Part shown: positions 50,101-54,204 of the stretch, piece after piece
Numbering within the stretch: position 1 is the first letter of the stretch
Layout: every line of letters starts with the position of its first letter
From: an uncultured Granulosicoccaceae bacterium
GTDB lineage: Bacteria; Pseudomonadota; Gammaproteobacteria; Granulosicoccales; Granulosicoccaceae
Assembly (NCBI GenBank): GCA_937927895.1
Contig: CALGKA010000061.1
Location: forward strand, 1-64,000
Reading direction: 5' to 3'
DNA length: 64,000 nt
The notes under the pieces: model-generated
The model's database searches: none
Told to the model about the DNA's origin: nothing
Seen by the model: only the letters and a program-made list of their open reading frames with translations
Position numbers and translations under genes: made by a program

Positions 50101-51674
50101 TTGACAATCTTGAATACGGGGCTGAAGTAGCCATTAGCTATCAAGCGCTGTTAACCGCAGACACCAATGAATTTGGTGGCTCGGTTGATAACACGGTATC
50201 GGTGCAGTGGAGTTCGTTATCTGAGGCTAATCCGAATGATGGTTTGCATGCCTCTGAACGTGATAGTAGTGATGGTTTAGCGGGAAGTGCTGGTAACTCT
50301 ATAATACTCACTGCGCCGGATTATAAAATTGAAAAGGCCAGCGCTCCGAGTGGTGCTTTAAAAGCTGGAGATTCCATTGTTTATACGCTGTCTGTGAGTA
50401 ATATCGGTACCCATGAAGGGACAAATATTGAAATTTCCGATTTGTTCCCGGTAGAGGCTTTGGGTGCTCCAGGTGTAATTTCAAACAACGGCTCATTTGA
50501 CGCTATCACAGGTCATGTGAACTGGTTGATCCCAACACTTGCGATCAACGAGAACGTTATATTGACGGTTGAAGCTACAGTTGCCAACCCACAAGATACC
50601 AACATTGATGCGAATACTGCAACGGCTGACGATACCTTTACCAATACAGCCACAGTCACCGATGACGGCCTCAACGGTGGTGATCCTGATCTTACCAACA
50701 ATGAGGTGTCTGTCAGTGGAAGTATTATTGCAGCACCTGATTACACCATTAGCAAAACCAATAACAGTACTATGGCAGCTCCTACGGAGCGTGTGAACTA
50801 CTTTATAACAGCCTCTAACATAGGTACGCAAACCGGTACTAATGTTGTTATAACTGATGAGTTCCCGCCTGCTATTCTCACTATTATAGATGCGGCGGGT
50901 GGCGTAATTGATGAGCAGGCAGGCACGATAACCTGGGTTATAGATGAATTCTCAGTCGGCCAGGAGCAACAGCTTGCGGTAATTGCAGAGGTGAAACCCA
51001 CGGCAAATCTAGATACAGCAGATCAACTATTTACCAACTCGGTTTCAATAACAGATGATCTGCAAAATGGTGCCGATACTAACACCACTAACAATGACTC
51101 AACGGAGTCAGACATGCTGTTGGCAGGTGCAGGGGAGCCACTCATGCTGACGGCATTACCTGAAAGTATTGGTGCGTCACCTCTGGCTGAAAGCTCAGCA
51201 GGTTCAACTACAGACAGTGCGAATTTTAGACTTGCTACTCCTGATACTGCTCGAATAATGACTACCGAAATGCTAACAGGCCAGGGTACAGATGAAAATG
51301 AGCGCAACCGTCGTGCAGAGAATGATCTTATCAATGGTGGGCATTTGCTTGATACCTTCTCGGTGCCGTCCCCGGCGATTCATTGTTCACCGGGTGTTAT
51401 TAACTACGACTACGAAAGCGATCAAGAAGATCTTGAGTTACTAGAATGGTTGCAAGAAGCCGAAAGTGAAGAGGCCAGGCTGGAAGTCGAGCCATCTGCT
51501 CAGGGTTCTGAGGCGTCGCACGTTGAATTACAAGTGAATGGCGTTGTAAAAATCATAGATGAGAAGTTAATTGAACAGCCACAAACTCTACAGCAGCAGA
51601 TAGCGCGTGAAGCAGACAACCTCTACGGTTCTGATAAAAAAGAACTACTAGAAGCATTTAAAGACAGCGCATAG
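29106..51674 (+). CDS. giant 7522-residue repetitive surface protein (LEPR motif, DUF4347, DUF11/D2-like repeats)
   Basis: One uninterrupted frame of 22.6 kb. There is no classical signal peptide; instead the basic start leads to LEPRIMLDGAAP (residues 37-48), the LEPR-type motif of very large exported proteins. Residues about 95-280 form a DUF4347 domain (VVIVDTTIDGYQELL, VHVLSHGTEAGLIF, LLYGCDTG). A few irregular domains follow, then about 19 repeats of about 308 residues, each made of two DUF11/isopeptide-D2-like domains. These show a Lys near the start (LEKSIVSTGI), an Asp in the middle (DTLDAGL) and Asn near the end. Many carry acidic DxDGDGxNDGxxDG loops that could bind calcium. The last 200 residues are acidic and helical. 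No RTX nonapeptides, LPXTG or autotransporter barrel are seen. Probably a surface adhesin or stalk exported by the upstream genes. Confidence 0.93.
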   Translation: MLKNMLKRKATTTNLDKAGAPGHWSEGLYPPSEAMPLEPRIMLDGAAPAMLVDAIDELGADAHSVEVETHKDTQSKESQYPASTLTVGESKRNEVVIVDTTIDGYQELLSDLVGNTDELYWQTDETTGIESIIAEQHDRLVSIYAVDGQQSGLKSITEILSAQVDIDAVHVLSHGTEAGLIFNGSVIGTDLLKNNANAVASWGDCLTADGDILLYGCDTGVAGAGVEFVQQLSALTQADIAASDDPTGSSLNNGDWDLEVSSGPIETELVTEEQAQVAFVGLLSADPVATVDTPASGFINEAFEFTVTADNNGTDTGYSPYLNVFVEPGVNVNSASLFGSTLATQSYTWDAVSSSWLDSASNSLTEHPLDPAISLPAAPAVNGSEWILVDLPYGSYVPSQPPAEILFDATLDPSQGAALGQPIGITAQMGFELGEDPYNNPDTDAPIVGPLNSETITPTVLQIEKTADNYTPAVIGELENATGPNNPTTFILTVDLADGQTVDNILLSDVVPNNVHYLGSLTVAGSGSQVSLGTSDATIGVHNNNELTVSFASVTGTASDDDILITYQGYIPEVDANGDPILGATSGSPVGPVENTVDITGLSGGVMVSGSDTIEINPQAVAIQKASTILDSTGTTVARNTILPGDLLEWSLTIQVSDYFSMENFEITDNFSDGQLYVAGSESVELFHNGTATGPSSISATNVTLGTIDPATGLTEVAYDLSNIIATELPASAGVLDGDLVDGTQSGKTTALIKFRTQVQEEFQYPSVPGGNASVDVGDALTNNVNISSEVEGTGNTVTNVSTDRVQVDIPVATKSIYAINQDTDNWDTSDPEIAPGESITYRITVELPTSDVENLNITDYLPLPIFKAAPNYAYTGMYSGVDNVPAPGEYGFGPLTDPADFPSYFFDATGNSLDIASVTVSSTDNTVNWDFDAFSQPNSGGGVVDLLFTTATANVKFADGLSLTNQALVSYDNTNNPQEPIGSIISVSPIAPDIALTKGVVSVDSTSTGAFTPAAVGPVTFNDAGTAGAAFSGAVTSPGLIATPIDSDVSGLDAGDIVRFAITIENKGSFDATDITVNDNFPPEFAIPPGGLNMTAALGDGTPLAITGDLFNTSGLPDSTGVSFQQGGSTAYIGAGEVDDTLITDGSNIFVLTYDLMVGTNALPISTLENTADLLTFSAIAGGVDYTDGENNPGWTDDASVTTDTPSIDKGLTSSGIIDSTNPLNRAVPGEFIDYQVVITVPEGTFPAAQIRDDLDADVRFHEILGITSSADVTTSLANGFSDVVSPTPGTTGLTYFNLGDITNTNTDNSVDETITVDYRVYVKSDANDFALIRNRAYIFWDTTGNGNPNFQNIWDRAPNLRVVTPFLDVQKEITGQPPVDVGDTVTYSITIQHENTILPTSDTHAYNVNFSDTLPSEIGGISIVSVVDGSGAAVPGFTLSGNTIANPDFDLPYGESITVTVTGTVNSASAGAEVVNTADISWTTLDPDNPDDGIDAVEPTLLDSDSASYTVTDPILTKSVVSTGINSTTNNNAQVVNGEYVIYRLSISVPEGVTPTASIVDQLPSNIIYDPTFTPIITLSSGDFATELPGVPPTVSGGEVTFDLGTIKNSNNNNNVIEAITIEYRAYVSGAAPTDNPTNVADFRWDKDGDGSNTGPNDGSQISSTSLEVVEPILDVIKSVVPGTADAGDTVEYTIEIQHTPASETDAFDVAFKDDLPIELGSISLVSALDSGGAAVAGFAVVANTVFNNDFDLPLGETITLTVTGVAQTSISASTTVSNTAELEWDTLGDDTQGNQLAEDTRIATSEADFIVPSPEFTKTLVSTGIANTDNANNEVVAGEYATYQLEVTVPEGTTPLATIIDTLDEDLIFDPTYTVTVVASANVVFSGSPAAPSVSGSLVKFDFGTITNTNTDNAVDDTITITYRVHANRDLQLADVLINTAELQWDSDNDNNIDNNDLTLTSGNSLLVIAPELQVLKSISTVPIDAGDTVVYDYVISHTAASNATALDASFTDLLPPEIDAVSVAAVDGNGVAVPGFTIVPGFPQDAVVNPDYDLPEGETITVTVTGVVNTTASASTSVVNTGVIDWDSLGDDVEGNQDYEDSNSNSSSASFVVSSPTFTKSLASTGIDDASNAQNEVVAGEFVTYELRMVVPEGTTPMASIIDTLHADLDFDTAFGITAEASAGVLFTGNATSPTVAGNDVSFDLGTISNNNADNTVEDTIVITYRVYATAAVARGDILPNVAEFTWDSDNDGDIDTTDSLLTSGSTVQVIEPELVIDKSIATIPSDAGDAVVYTYSIEHTAASDAAALAASFTDLLPAEVAASTVAAVDSSGGAVAGFNIVSGTPQDSVVNTNFDLPLGETITVTVTGVVNTTASAGATVVNTGTIDWDTLSNDTQGNQLEEVTGSSSSSAQFVVVSPVFDKELLSTGIDDVSNDATHVVAGEYATYSVEIIVPEGTTPGATITDTLHANLRLDTGYSITTTASSGVAYTGSPNSPTVSGNDIVFDLGTITNTNTDNNLPETITIVYRVYADSDVLRGDTLDNNATFSWVVDDGATQTINTLSDSTDVTVIAPEMVVEKSVSQMPGEVGDNIEYTMVLRHTDAGDAPLPASDTAAYDVAFSDSLPAGLINPAIVSAVDSSNTAVSGFTLSGNTVSHAGLDIPLGETITLTVSAEAGAAIVEGQNVDNIAQINWTTLDDNSDDGFDAGEAYGSANDNAIFSLSDLEKSIVSTGIDDTSNDNTEVVTGEYVVYELIVTVPQGTSPLAEIEDTLDAGLIFDQAYPVTVSPSSVNLTTSVAPGDFSAVSTSYDAASGLISIDLGDISNAATGATIETLTVTYRAYVDNDTVNAPVGGVLNNDAEFKWDIDADGSNEGPLDGSTGAAAPHVDIIGNELQVSKQLTVVPTDAGDTVTYEMVISHSAASEAAAFDATFSDTLPAEVSSVAVISAVDGSGATVPGFAVSGNTVSNPDYDLPLGETITITVSGIVNSSASASSTVNNAADITWDSLGDDSQGVQGVETEGTATASDDFVVASPTFLKSIASTGINDSSNDNSLVVAGEYVTYDLVVVVPEGTTPLAQITDTLHANLLFDPNYTITAATSAGVSFTGLATTAVVSGSDVTFDLGTITNLNSNDTVTDTITINYRAYADQDVASAEILTNDATLIWDADADGDNNDNDGALTDTAQVSVITPQLVVEKDVSVMPSSAGDPLEYTIVIRHTGVADTPLPVSATSAYDVIFSDTLPPGVDNSSIVSALDSSGAAVAGFTLTGNAVSHPGFDLARNDYITLTIAAEAGALITAGDTVTNTAEIIWSTLDDNALSDGFDDAESGGDADDNAVFSLADIEKTIINTGVNDASNDNTEVVTGEYITYQLQLTVPHGSTPSAEIEDTLDAGLIFDQATGITIVPGSANLSTSSVPGDFSSVVTTYDAASNIISIDLGDITNSAPIGTVETLTITYRVYVDNDALYADVGDLLNNAVDFKWDIDGDGSNDGPTDGTTTSTAPDVVVIAPELQISKQVIVPPNDAGDTVTYEMVISHTGGSQAAAFDASFADTLPSEISNVSVVSAIDSSGATVAGFVVTGNTVSNPDYDLPLGETITLTVSGIVNTTASASTTVNNIAQIDWDTLGDDTQGYQPVEGTGTASASDDFVMASPTFEKSVADTGIDNLSNDNTEVVAGEFVTYDLVVTVPEGTTPMAQITDTLHANLLFDSSYAIAATGSAGVVFTGPATAPIVTGSNVVFDLGTITNTNTDDTAPDTITITYRAYADTDVVSAETLDNNATLIWDADNDGDNTDNDGVLTDTTDVTVIAANMLVEKAVTLMPADIGDTIEYTMVIRHSDASDAPVVASETGAYDVIFTDVLPAGLINPSVVSAVDSSNSAVSGFTVAGNTVNHAGLDIPLDEFITLTVSAEAGPSIVEGDTIDNIAIINWTTLDDAANDGFDAGESGGTDSDNANFSIGNIEKTVLNTGINDASNDNSEAVTGEYVTYQLSIEIPQGASAVAEIEDTLDAGLIFDQGFGVTVTPSSSNLTTNTAPGDFSNVATTYDPVTNLLSIGLGDVNNSAATGTVESLTVTYRVYVDNDIFNAPVGSALNNAVNYKWDIDGDGTNDGPLDGTTEAAAPEIEVIAPELEIAKQVIVVPADAGDIVTYEMVISHTGNSQAAAFDATFTDTLPSEISSVSIVSALDSSGIAVPGFVVSGNTVSHPDYDLALGDTITLTVTGVVNTTVSASTTVTNTASIDWDTLGDDSQGNQVVEDTGTDSASDDFIVASPAFAKSIAGTGINDPSAATENDNSEVVAGEYVTYDLVVTVPEGTTPMAQITDTLQNSLLFDSSYPITAVGTSGVAFTGAATVPTVSGNDITFDLGTITNSNIDDSIPDTITITYRAYSAQTVVSGDTLSNNATLTWDADNDGDNNDNDGTLSDSTDVAVIAPELVVEKSVSVMPSDIGDPLEYTIVIRHTDPGDAPLPVSETAAYDITFNDVLPAGIDSPGIVSALDSTGNTVPGFNLTGSTVTHTGFDLAHKDTVTLTLSGIAGSTIVEGDTVTNTANINWTTLNDTSDDGFDAGESGASETDSAVFSISDIEKRIVETGINDTSNDNLEAVSGEYVTYELVVTVPHGTSPVAEIEDTLDAGLVFDQANGVTVVPSSTNLTHSTAPGDFSAVAASYDAATNLVSFDLGDITNTAAEGTVETLTVFYRVYVANDAINAGLGATLNNAAEFKWDINGDGINDGPTDGTTEAVAPDVTIIGPELQLTKQVATVPSDAGDIVTYEMLIEHTGTSTAAAFDSTFSDTLPSEISNISIVSALDSSGAPVPGFSVSGNSVSNPDYDLALGDSITLIVTGTVNTTASASTTVINTANIGWETLGDDSQGNQSAQDSGTDQSSDSFVLDSPVFSKSISGTGINDSTNNNSAIVAGEYVTYDLVVTVPEGTTPLVQITDTLHSNLIFDPGFGITATGSSGVSFTGAAINPAVAGSDVIFDLGTVTNTNTDDSVVDTITITYRTYADSDVVAGDTLNNDATLIWDADNDGDNNDNDGALSDTSNVDVISPELIVDKQVTLIPSDIGDTVEYTVVIRHTDSSDAPLPESATSAYDVTLNDQLPAGLINAAIVSATDSAGQAVPGFALSGNTVSHGGFDLAHTDTVTLVVRAEAGAAIIEGDTVTNVADINWTTLDDATDDGIDASESGGSANNSASFSISDIQKTVLNTGINDASNNDSEVVTGEFVTYQLSVEIPHGTVALAEIEDTLDAGLIFDQANGVTVVPGSANLTTSNGSFTNSTTTYDQTSNLVSIELGDITNTAPVGTVETLTITYRVYVDNDTVNASVGDTLNNAVNFKWDINNDGDNDGPLDGTTEARAPDVTVIGTALQVSKQVVVEPNDAGDTITYEMIIEHTADSQAAAFDATFSDAIPSEISGVSVSAVNSAGTAVSGFAVSGNTVSNPDFDLPLGESIAVTITGVVNTTASASTTVTNTADISWESLGDDTQGRQLIEDGGTDSASDDFIVASPTFEKLLVSSGIEDGVNTADEVVAGEYVTYSLVVTVPEGTTPMAQITDTLNSFLTFDGTYAITAVASSGVSFTGNAIMPVINGSDVIFDLGTITNTNTADNIDDTVTVTYRVYTEQNVARLDVLENSATLIWDADNDGDNQDADGVLLDSTDVNVVEPQLVVDKQVTLMPSDIGDPLEYTIIIRHSDFADAPLAPSDASAYDVAITDEIPQSIENVVIVSAVNSFGVPIVGFALNGNTVSHAGFDLPHSDFVTLTISGTAGSAIVEGDTVTNVTDINWSTLDDTTDDGIDAVESGGSASNDASFSLANVEKSILSTGINDASNNDVEVVSGEYVTYQLTVEVPHGTAAVAEIEDTLDAGLILDQSIPVTVTPSSANLSTSTAPGDFSVTATSYDPTSNKVSIALGDINNAAPVGTVEMLTITYRVIVDSDTTTAGPGAVLNNAVDFRFDIDGDGSNDGPLDGSTEDSAPTVEVISPELTITKQVVVAPQDAGDTVAYEMLIEHTDASQAGAFDATFTDTLPAEVSMVSVVSAFDSVGNAVGGFAVSGNTVSNPDFDLPLGESITLTVTGTINTIASASTTVNNTALITWDTLGDDTQGNQSFENGGTDSDNDVFTVASPTFEKTIESTGIANDTNDNGEVVAGEYVTYNLIATVPEGTTPLVQITDILDPDLLFDSSYSISATGSNGVTFTGAATSPTVNSNTVVFDLGTVTNTNIDNNTDDTVTITYRVFTDSDVATDAVLPNNATLEWDANNNALADEPNDGSLTDGTSVTVISPQLVVEKSVSEVPGEQGDPIQYTFVIRHSDASDAPLPLSQTGAYDIAFNDPLPAGLSDLSVDSAILSDGTPITGFTFNGNTLSHTGFDLNHGDSLTLTVSGIVGTTVVEGDTIVNIADISWSTLDDNSDDGIDASESGGSGSGGANFTLSNLEKSIVSTGINDFINNDLHAVAGEFIDYQVVLEVPKGLSAQAEIIDQLDAGLVFDTTQGITALPSSSNITTSLQPGDFSELSANYDPQTNSVNVLLGDITNIAPASVIETITLEYRVYVANDEATAGTGEWLNNTVNFRWDIDGDGSNTGLYDGITQASAPEVAVISPELDIVKTVIEDPGENGDAISYEFVISHSADSTATAYDMQFVDEIPAGVSGLVINSAVDSSNNPVNGFTVDGNTLQHAGLDLIYGDTVTVSVSGTINETVDPGDTITNTATITWRSLDSGNDTDGADVIDPNAAQLQSNEASDSFSIADLHKRVIDTSIDDNDNAKFEAVVGEYITYELVIDVPQGVSSFAEIQDTLDQGMAFDSLIEVVASSDSLSTDHGVGDFSDIVAPLAGSTDTLLFPLGEITNTNLDNSVTETLTLTYRVYVQNENTVQPGVTLGNDAVYRWDLNGDGVADNVTNAKAAAVTVLEPVISVSKTANDPVPHLGQVITYTVTVANEPVAYGADARDVSVIDALPANAVLDPASILINGVAVTDDTNVTDLSSGNTVALSLDNLEYGAEVAISYQALLTADTNEFGGSVDNTVSVQWSSLSEANPNDGLHASERDSSDGLAGSAGNSIILTAPDYKIEKASAPSGALKAGDSIVYTLSVSNIGTHEGTNIEISDLFPVEALGAPGVISNNGSFDAITGHVNWLIPTLAINENVILTVEATVANPQDTNIDANTATADDTFTNTATVTDDGLNGGDPDLTNNEVSVSGSIIAAPDYTISKTNNSTMAAPTERVNYFITASNIGTQTGTNVVITDEFPPAILTIIDAAGGVIDEQAGTITWVIDEFSVGQEQQLAVIAEVKPTANLDTADQLFTNSVSITDDLQNGADTNTTNNDSTESDMLLAGAGEPLMLTALPESIGASPLAESSAGSTTDSANFRLATPDTARIMTTEMLTGQGTDENERNRRAENDLINGGHLLDTFSVPSPAIHCSPGVINYDYESDQEDLELLEWLQEAESEEARLEVEPSAQGSEASHVELQVNGVVKIIDEKLIEQPQTLQQQIAREADNLYGSDKKELLEAFKDSA
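32760..49850 (+). repeat. coding repeat array: about 19 units of about 925 bp
   Basis: The motif GE(Y/F)xxY...VP(E/H/Q)G recurs about 19 times, from near 32796 to near 49436, at an average spacing of about 924 bases (308 residues). Each unit holds two domains: one with D-T-L-x-x-x-L after GEYVTY, one with DAGDTVTYEM then SDTLP. Units are similar in protein but clearly diverged in DNA, so the array is old rather than freshly amplified. Confidence 0.9.
37432..48560 (+). repeat. higher-order repeat of about 1.85 kb inside the giant gene
   Basis: The anchor IEDTLDAGL occurs at 37432, 39279, 41133, 42999, 44853 and 46698, and a variant (IIDQLDAGL) at about 48558. Spacings are 1847, 1854, 1866, 1854, 1845 and 1860 bases. 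Between anchors, PEGTTP-type and PHG/PQG-type units alternate. The 308-residue unit was therefore first duplicated and diverged into two types, and the pair was then amplified about six times. Confidence 0.88.
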
Positions 51675-52624
51675 TGAGCAAGCAGTATAAAACCAGTTAC
51701 GCTTTATATTTGCAGCGTTGGCGCAATACGATTGCGTTTGTTATAGCTGTTTTTGGCTGTTCTTTGGAAAGTGTTGCTAGAGAGTATCAAATTCCCACTG
51801 ATAGCAACGTGGTTGGTCACGTAGAGACAGTGGTGGCAAGCCACGAGGACACCATCTATACACTAGCGGTGCAACATGAGGTCGGTGCATCGGCATTGAT
51901 TAACGCTAATAATGATATAGATCATAGGCTACCAGGTGAGGGTGTGGTATTGAGTTTACCCACTCGGTATGTACTGCCTAATGTAGAACGCGAAGGCATA
52001 ATCATTAATTTACCCGAGATGCGACTTTACTATTTTCCGCCACACAAGCGCTCTGTGCATGTGTACCCAGTCGGTATTGGAAGGCAAGGGTGGGACACAC
52101 CGCTTATCGAATCAAGAATCACAAGTATTGTTAAAGACCCAACTTGGACACCGCCGCAATCTATTCATCAGGAATACCAAAATGCCGGTCTCAGCCTTCC
52201 AGCTGTTGTTCCTCCAGGGCGCGATAATCCTTTGGGTGAGTATGCGTTAAGAATAGGACATACCAGCTACCTGATTCACGGTACTAACAACGCTAAAGGT
52301 GTGGGTCTAAGAGTGAGTCATGGTTGCATAAGATTGTATGCTGCGCACATTGAGGAATTGGCGTCAATGATAGATGTTAATACGCCGGTAAAGGTGATTA
52401 ACCAGCCGCTGAAAATTGGTCGCCACGGTGAAAACTGGGTAGTGCAGGTACATAAACCGATTCAAGGCGCTGCATATGATTACCGCTTAGCTGTGCAAAA
52501 ATTCTTTAGTTATGTAGAGGCGATACTCTCAAAGTCAGAACTTATGCGGGTGAAACAACGCATTTTGCAGTCAATGCAAAAAGAGGATTTATACACAGGT
52601 TTACCCATAATTGTGAAGCCATAA
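51674..52624 (+). CDS. L,D-transpeptidase (YkuD family) with LysM-like N-terminus
   Basis: This 316-residue periplasmic enzyme starts with a GTG whose first base is the last base of the giant gene's stop codon, so translation is coupled. A hydrophobic export segment (TIAFVIAVFGCSLESVA) precedes a LysM-like peptidoglycan-binding stretch (EDTIYTLAVQHEVGASALIN). The YkuD domain begins IIINLPEMRLYYFPP and ends with the catalytic block YLIHGTN...RVSHGCIRLY, with Cys in SHGC. Such enzymes make 3-3 peptidoglycan cross-links or attach proteins, as ErfK/YbiS-type enzymes do with Braun lipoprotein. Its coupling to the giant protein suggests it either anchors that protein to the wall or remodels the wall around the exporter. 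Confidence 0.94.
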   Translation: MSKQYKTSYALYLQRWRNTIAFVIAVFGCSLESVAREYQIPTDSNVVGHVETVVASHEDTIYTLAVQHEVGASALINANNDIDHRLPGEGVVLSLPTRYVLPNVEREGIIINLPEMRLYYFPPHKRSVHVYPVGIGRQGWDTPLIESRITSIVKDPTWTPPQSIHQEYQNAGLSLPAVVPPGRDNPLGEYALRIGHTSYLIHGTNNAKGVGLRVSHGCIRLYAAHIEELASMIDVNTPVKVINQPLKIGRHGENWVVQVHKPIQGAAYDYRLAVQKFFSYVEAILSKSELMRVKQRILQSMQKEDLYTGLPIIVKP

Positions 52625-52870
52625 GTAGCGCCTGCTGGTGTAAAAACCGCCAATATTCTCGAATGTCATTACGGAAATAGTGTTTTATGCTTCGGCAGGC
52701 TATTATGCCGACAGTCCTCATTATTCTTATACTAACTATAATAGCTAGATGCTGGGTCGTCTATTTTTAGACTTTTTGGGTACTGCCATTTGCCATAATT
52801 ACTATAAAACGCAAATGTGTATTTGTTCGCTGTGAAGCACTAATAAGCAATAACTTTGGGGCTCGACATA

Positions 52871-53497
52871 ATGATTAGAAATATTGAAATGAAAAAGAAA
52901 ATATCTGTATTACTGGGTGGCTTGCTGATAGGTTCATTAGTCTGGTGCGGCTCAGCCAGCGCGCAAGATACCAGCGACAATCCGGCAACAGAAACTGCTG
53001 CAGTTAGTTTGGCAACGGGCAATCCGTTAACCGATAGCGCACTCAGTTCAGATTGGTCTTTCGGATTGCAGGCGGCACCACTAACTTTCGGTATTAGTGT
53101 GCGCCACAATTTCAATAACCAATGGATGGTGCAGGGTGTGCTTTCACCTAACGATGGCGAGCCAGCTGTGGCGCTAAGAGCACTAAGAATCTCAACTCAG
53201 AAACGATTTTGGCAAAGTTATTTATTTGCAGGTGTGGCTACTGCGAAAAATGAAACATACTACTTTGACGATGTCTCTTTTAATGGAGCTGATGAAGCTT
53301 ACCGGGAAATGGCTTTAACAACGGGATTGGGTGTCGAATGGGCATGGACTGCAAAAAATCCGTCATTGCCGCCACTTTCGTGGAGCTTGGAATTAGGACT
53401 GAATTATAATAATAGAGTCTTCGACAATGATTCTATTAGCTCTGATGGCGAATTACGCCTGGCGGTTGGTGCTGCTATTCACTATCAATTTGAATAG
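52871..53497 (+). CDS. probable outer membrane beta-barrel protein
   Basis: This protein is 208 residues from the ATG at 52871 (another start at 52889 is possible). A signal peptide runs to GSASAQ. The mature part has alternating amphipathic strands typical of small outer-membrane barrels (WSFGLQAAPLTFGISVRHNF, QSYLFAGVATAKNETYYF, WSLELGLNYNNRV) and ends with an aromatic-rich last strand, LAVGAAIHYQFE. I recognise no exact family. It lies 246 bases behind the L,D-transpeptidase in the same direction, with its own likely promoter, and ends in a strong terminator. A link with the export system is possible but not shown. Confidence 0.78.
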   Translation: MIRNIEMKKKISVLLGGLLIGSLVWCGSASAQDTSDNPATETAAVSLATGNPLTDSALSSDWSFGLQAAPLTFGISVRHNFNNQWMVQGVLSPNDGEPAVALRALRISTQKRFWQSYLFAGVATAKNETYYFDDVSFNGADEAYREMALTTGLGVEWAWTAKNPSLPPLSWSLELGLNYNNRVFDNDSISSDGELRLAVGAAIHYQFE

Positions 53498-53526
53498 TCT
53501 TTAAATTGATTATTTTAGGCAATAGT

Positions 53527-53558
53527 AATTGGCGCATTGGTTGCGCCAATTTTTTTTT
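53527..53558. terminator. intrinsic terminator
   Basis: AATTGGCGCA (53527-53536) pairs with TGCGCCAATT (53542-53551), with a 5-base loop, followed by a run of T. It closes the outer-membrane protein gene. The convergent BON gene ends 34 bases further on, and the A/T-rich flank on that side may serve it too. Confidence 0.9.
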
Positions 53559-53591
53559 GAATAGCAATAAGTTTCAAGTTTAGAAAAAATC

Positions 53592-53876
53592 CTACCCCCA
53601 CGTGATCATATTGATCACATGTTCGACACCTTTGATGTCCGAGATCTGATCTTCAGCGAGCTGCGCCTCTTTACCTGAAGTTGCTGTACCGATTATGGTA
53701 GCAATACCGTCGTATACGGTTACCCGTAAATCAGGGCTGCTTACAGCGATTATTGAGTTCTCTGAATCATAGTTGCTAGTGACTTTATTAGTGACTTCAT
53801 TAGCAGGTGCTGTAGCTGTTGACATTGCCCCTGAAATCGCCAGCGCTAAAAGTGCTTTAGTATTCACTATATCCAT
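53592..53876 (-). CDS. small periplasmic BON-domain protein
   Basis: This 94-residue protein has a weak signal sequence (LLALAISGAMSTATAPA) and a BON-type fold: DLRVTVYDGIATIIGTATSG, then KEAQLAEDQISDIKGVEHVI with the final strand NMITW. This follows the BON pattern of V-x-V-x-D-G-x-V-x-L-x-G-x-V, a helix with A/E residues, and G-V-x-x-V-x-N. BON domains occur in OsmY-like envelope-stress proteins and bind lipids. It is short, holding one domain only. It is convergent with the outer-membrane protein gene. Confidence 0.8.
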   Translation of the reverse strand: MDIVNTKALLALAISGAMSTATAPANEVTNKVTSNYDSENSIIAVSSPDLRVTVYDGIATIIGTATSGKEAQLAEDQISDIKGVEHVINMITWG

Positions 53877-54204
53877 TAATATTCCTTGTATCTGGTTGAT
53901 GTAATCGCGTTTTGATTGCGCATTAATTACATCAGACTGAACAGTTTGGGGTTAGTTTCATAAAACCCAAGTGCCGAAATATACAAATAATTATAAAAAC
54001 TTTATTAGCATGAGGCCTCGCTAGGGGCTGTCTCAGAATCGTGACACATTGGCGAGAAACACCTTGACGCAAACCGGTTAGGGTAAAACAACGTGGGGAC
54101 GCTCAAAGTGCTACGTACTGCCTCCAAAGTATTCAACCGGCGTGCTTCTCGTTTTACGATGCGGCGCTCACAATAAATCCTTTCAGAGTAGGTAATAAAA
54201 ATAG
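53877..54204. other. intergenic region without recognised gene
   Basis: This 328-base gap separates the BON gene (leftward) and the SDR gene (rightward). Near 54025 there is GGGGCTGTCTCAGAATCGTG, which looks like an insertion-sequence end, but no partner end or transposase is present. A weak ribosome-binding site is seen before the SDR start. Confidence 0.4.

Noticed and set aside
29624-51334. Many minus-strand open frames of 60-170 codons inside the giant gene
   Set aside because: They recur at the repeat period, are rich in Ser/Val/Thr as expected for antisense of this repeat, and lack starts with ribosome sites. They are shadows of the coding repeat.
29106-51674. RTX toxin or autotransporter identity for the giant protein
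   Set aside because: No GGxGxDxUx nonapeptides, no translocator barrel at the C-terminus and no signal peptide were found.
29106-51674. Assembly artefact creating an over-long repeat gene
   Set aside because: The units are diverged in DNA and the frame stays open for 22.6 kb; a collapsed or duplicated assembly would give identical copies or frame breaks. Exact copy number would still need long reads.
54025-54050. Insertion-sequence end (GGGGCTGTCTCAGAATCG)
   Set aside because: It resembles IS ends that begin GGGCTGTCTCA, but there is no matching inverted end, target duplication or transposase nearby.
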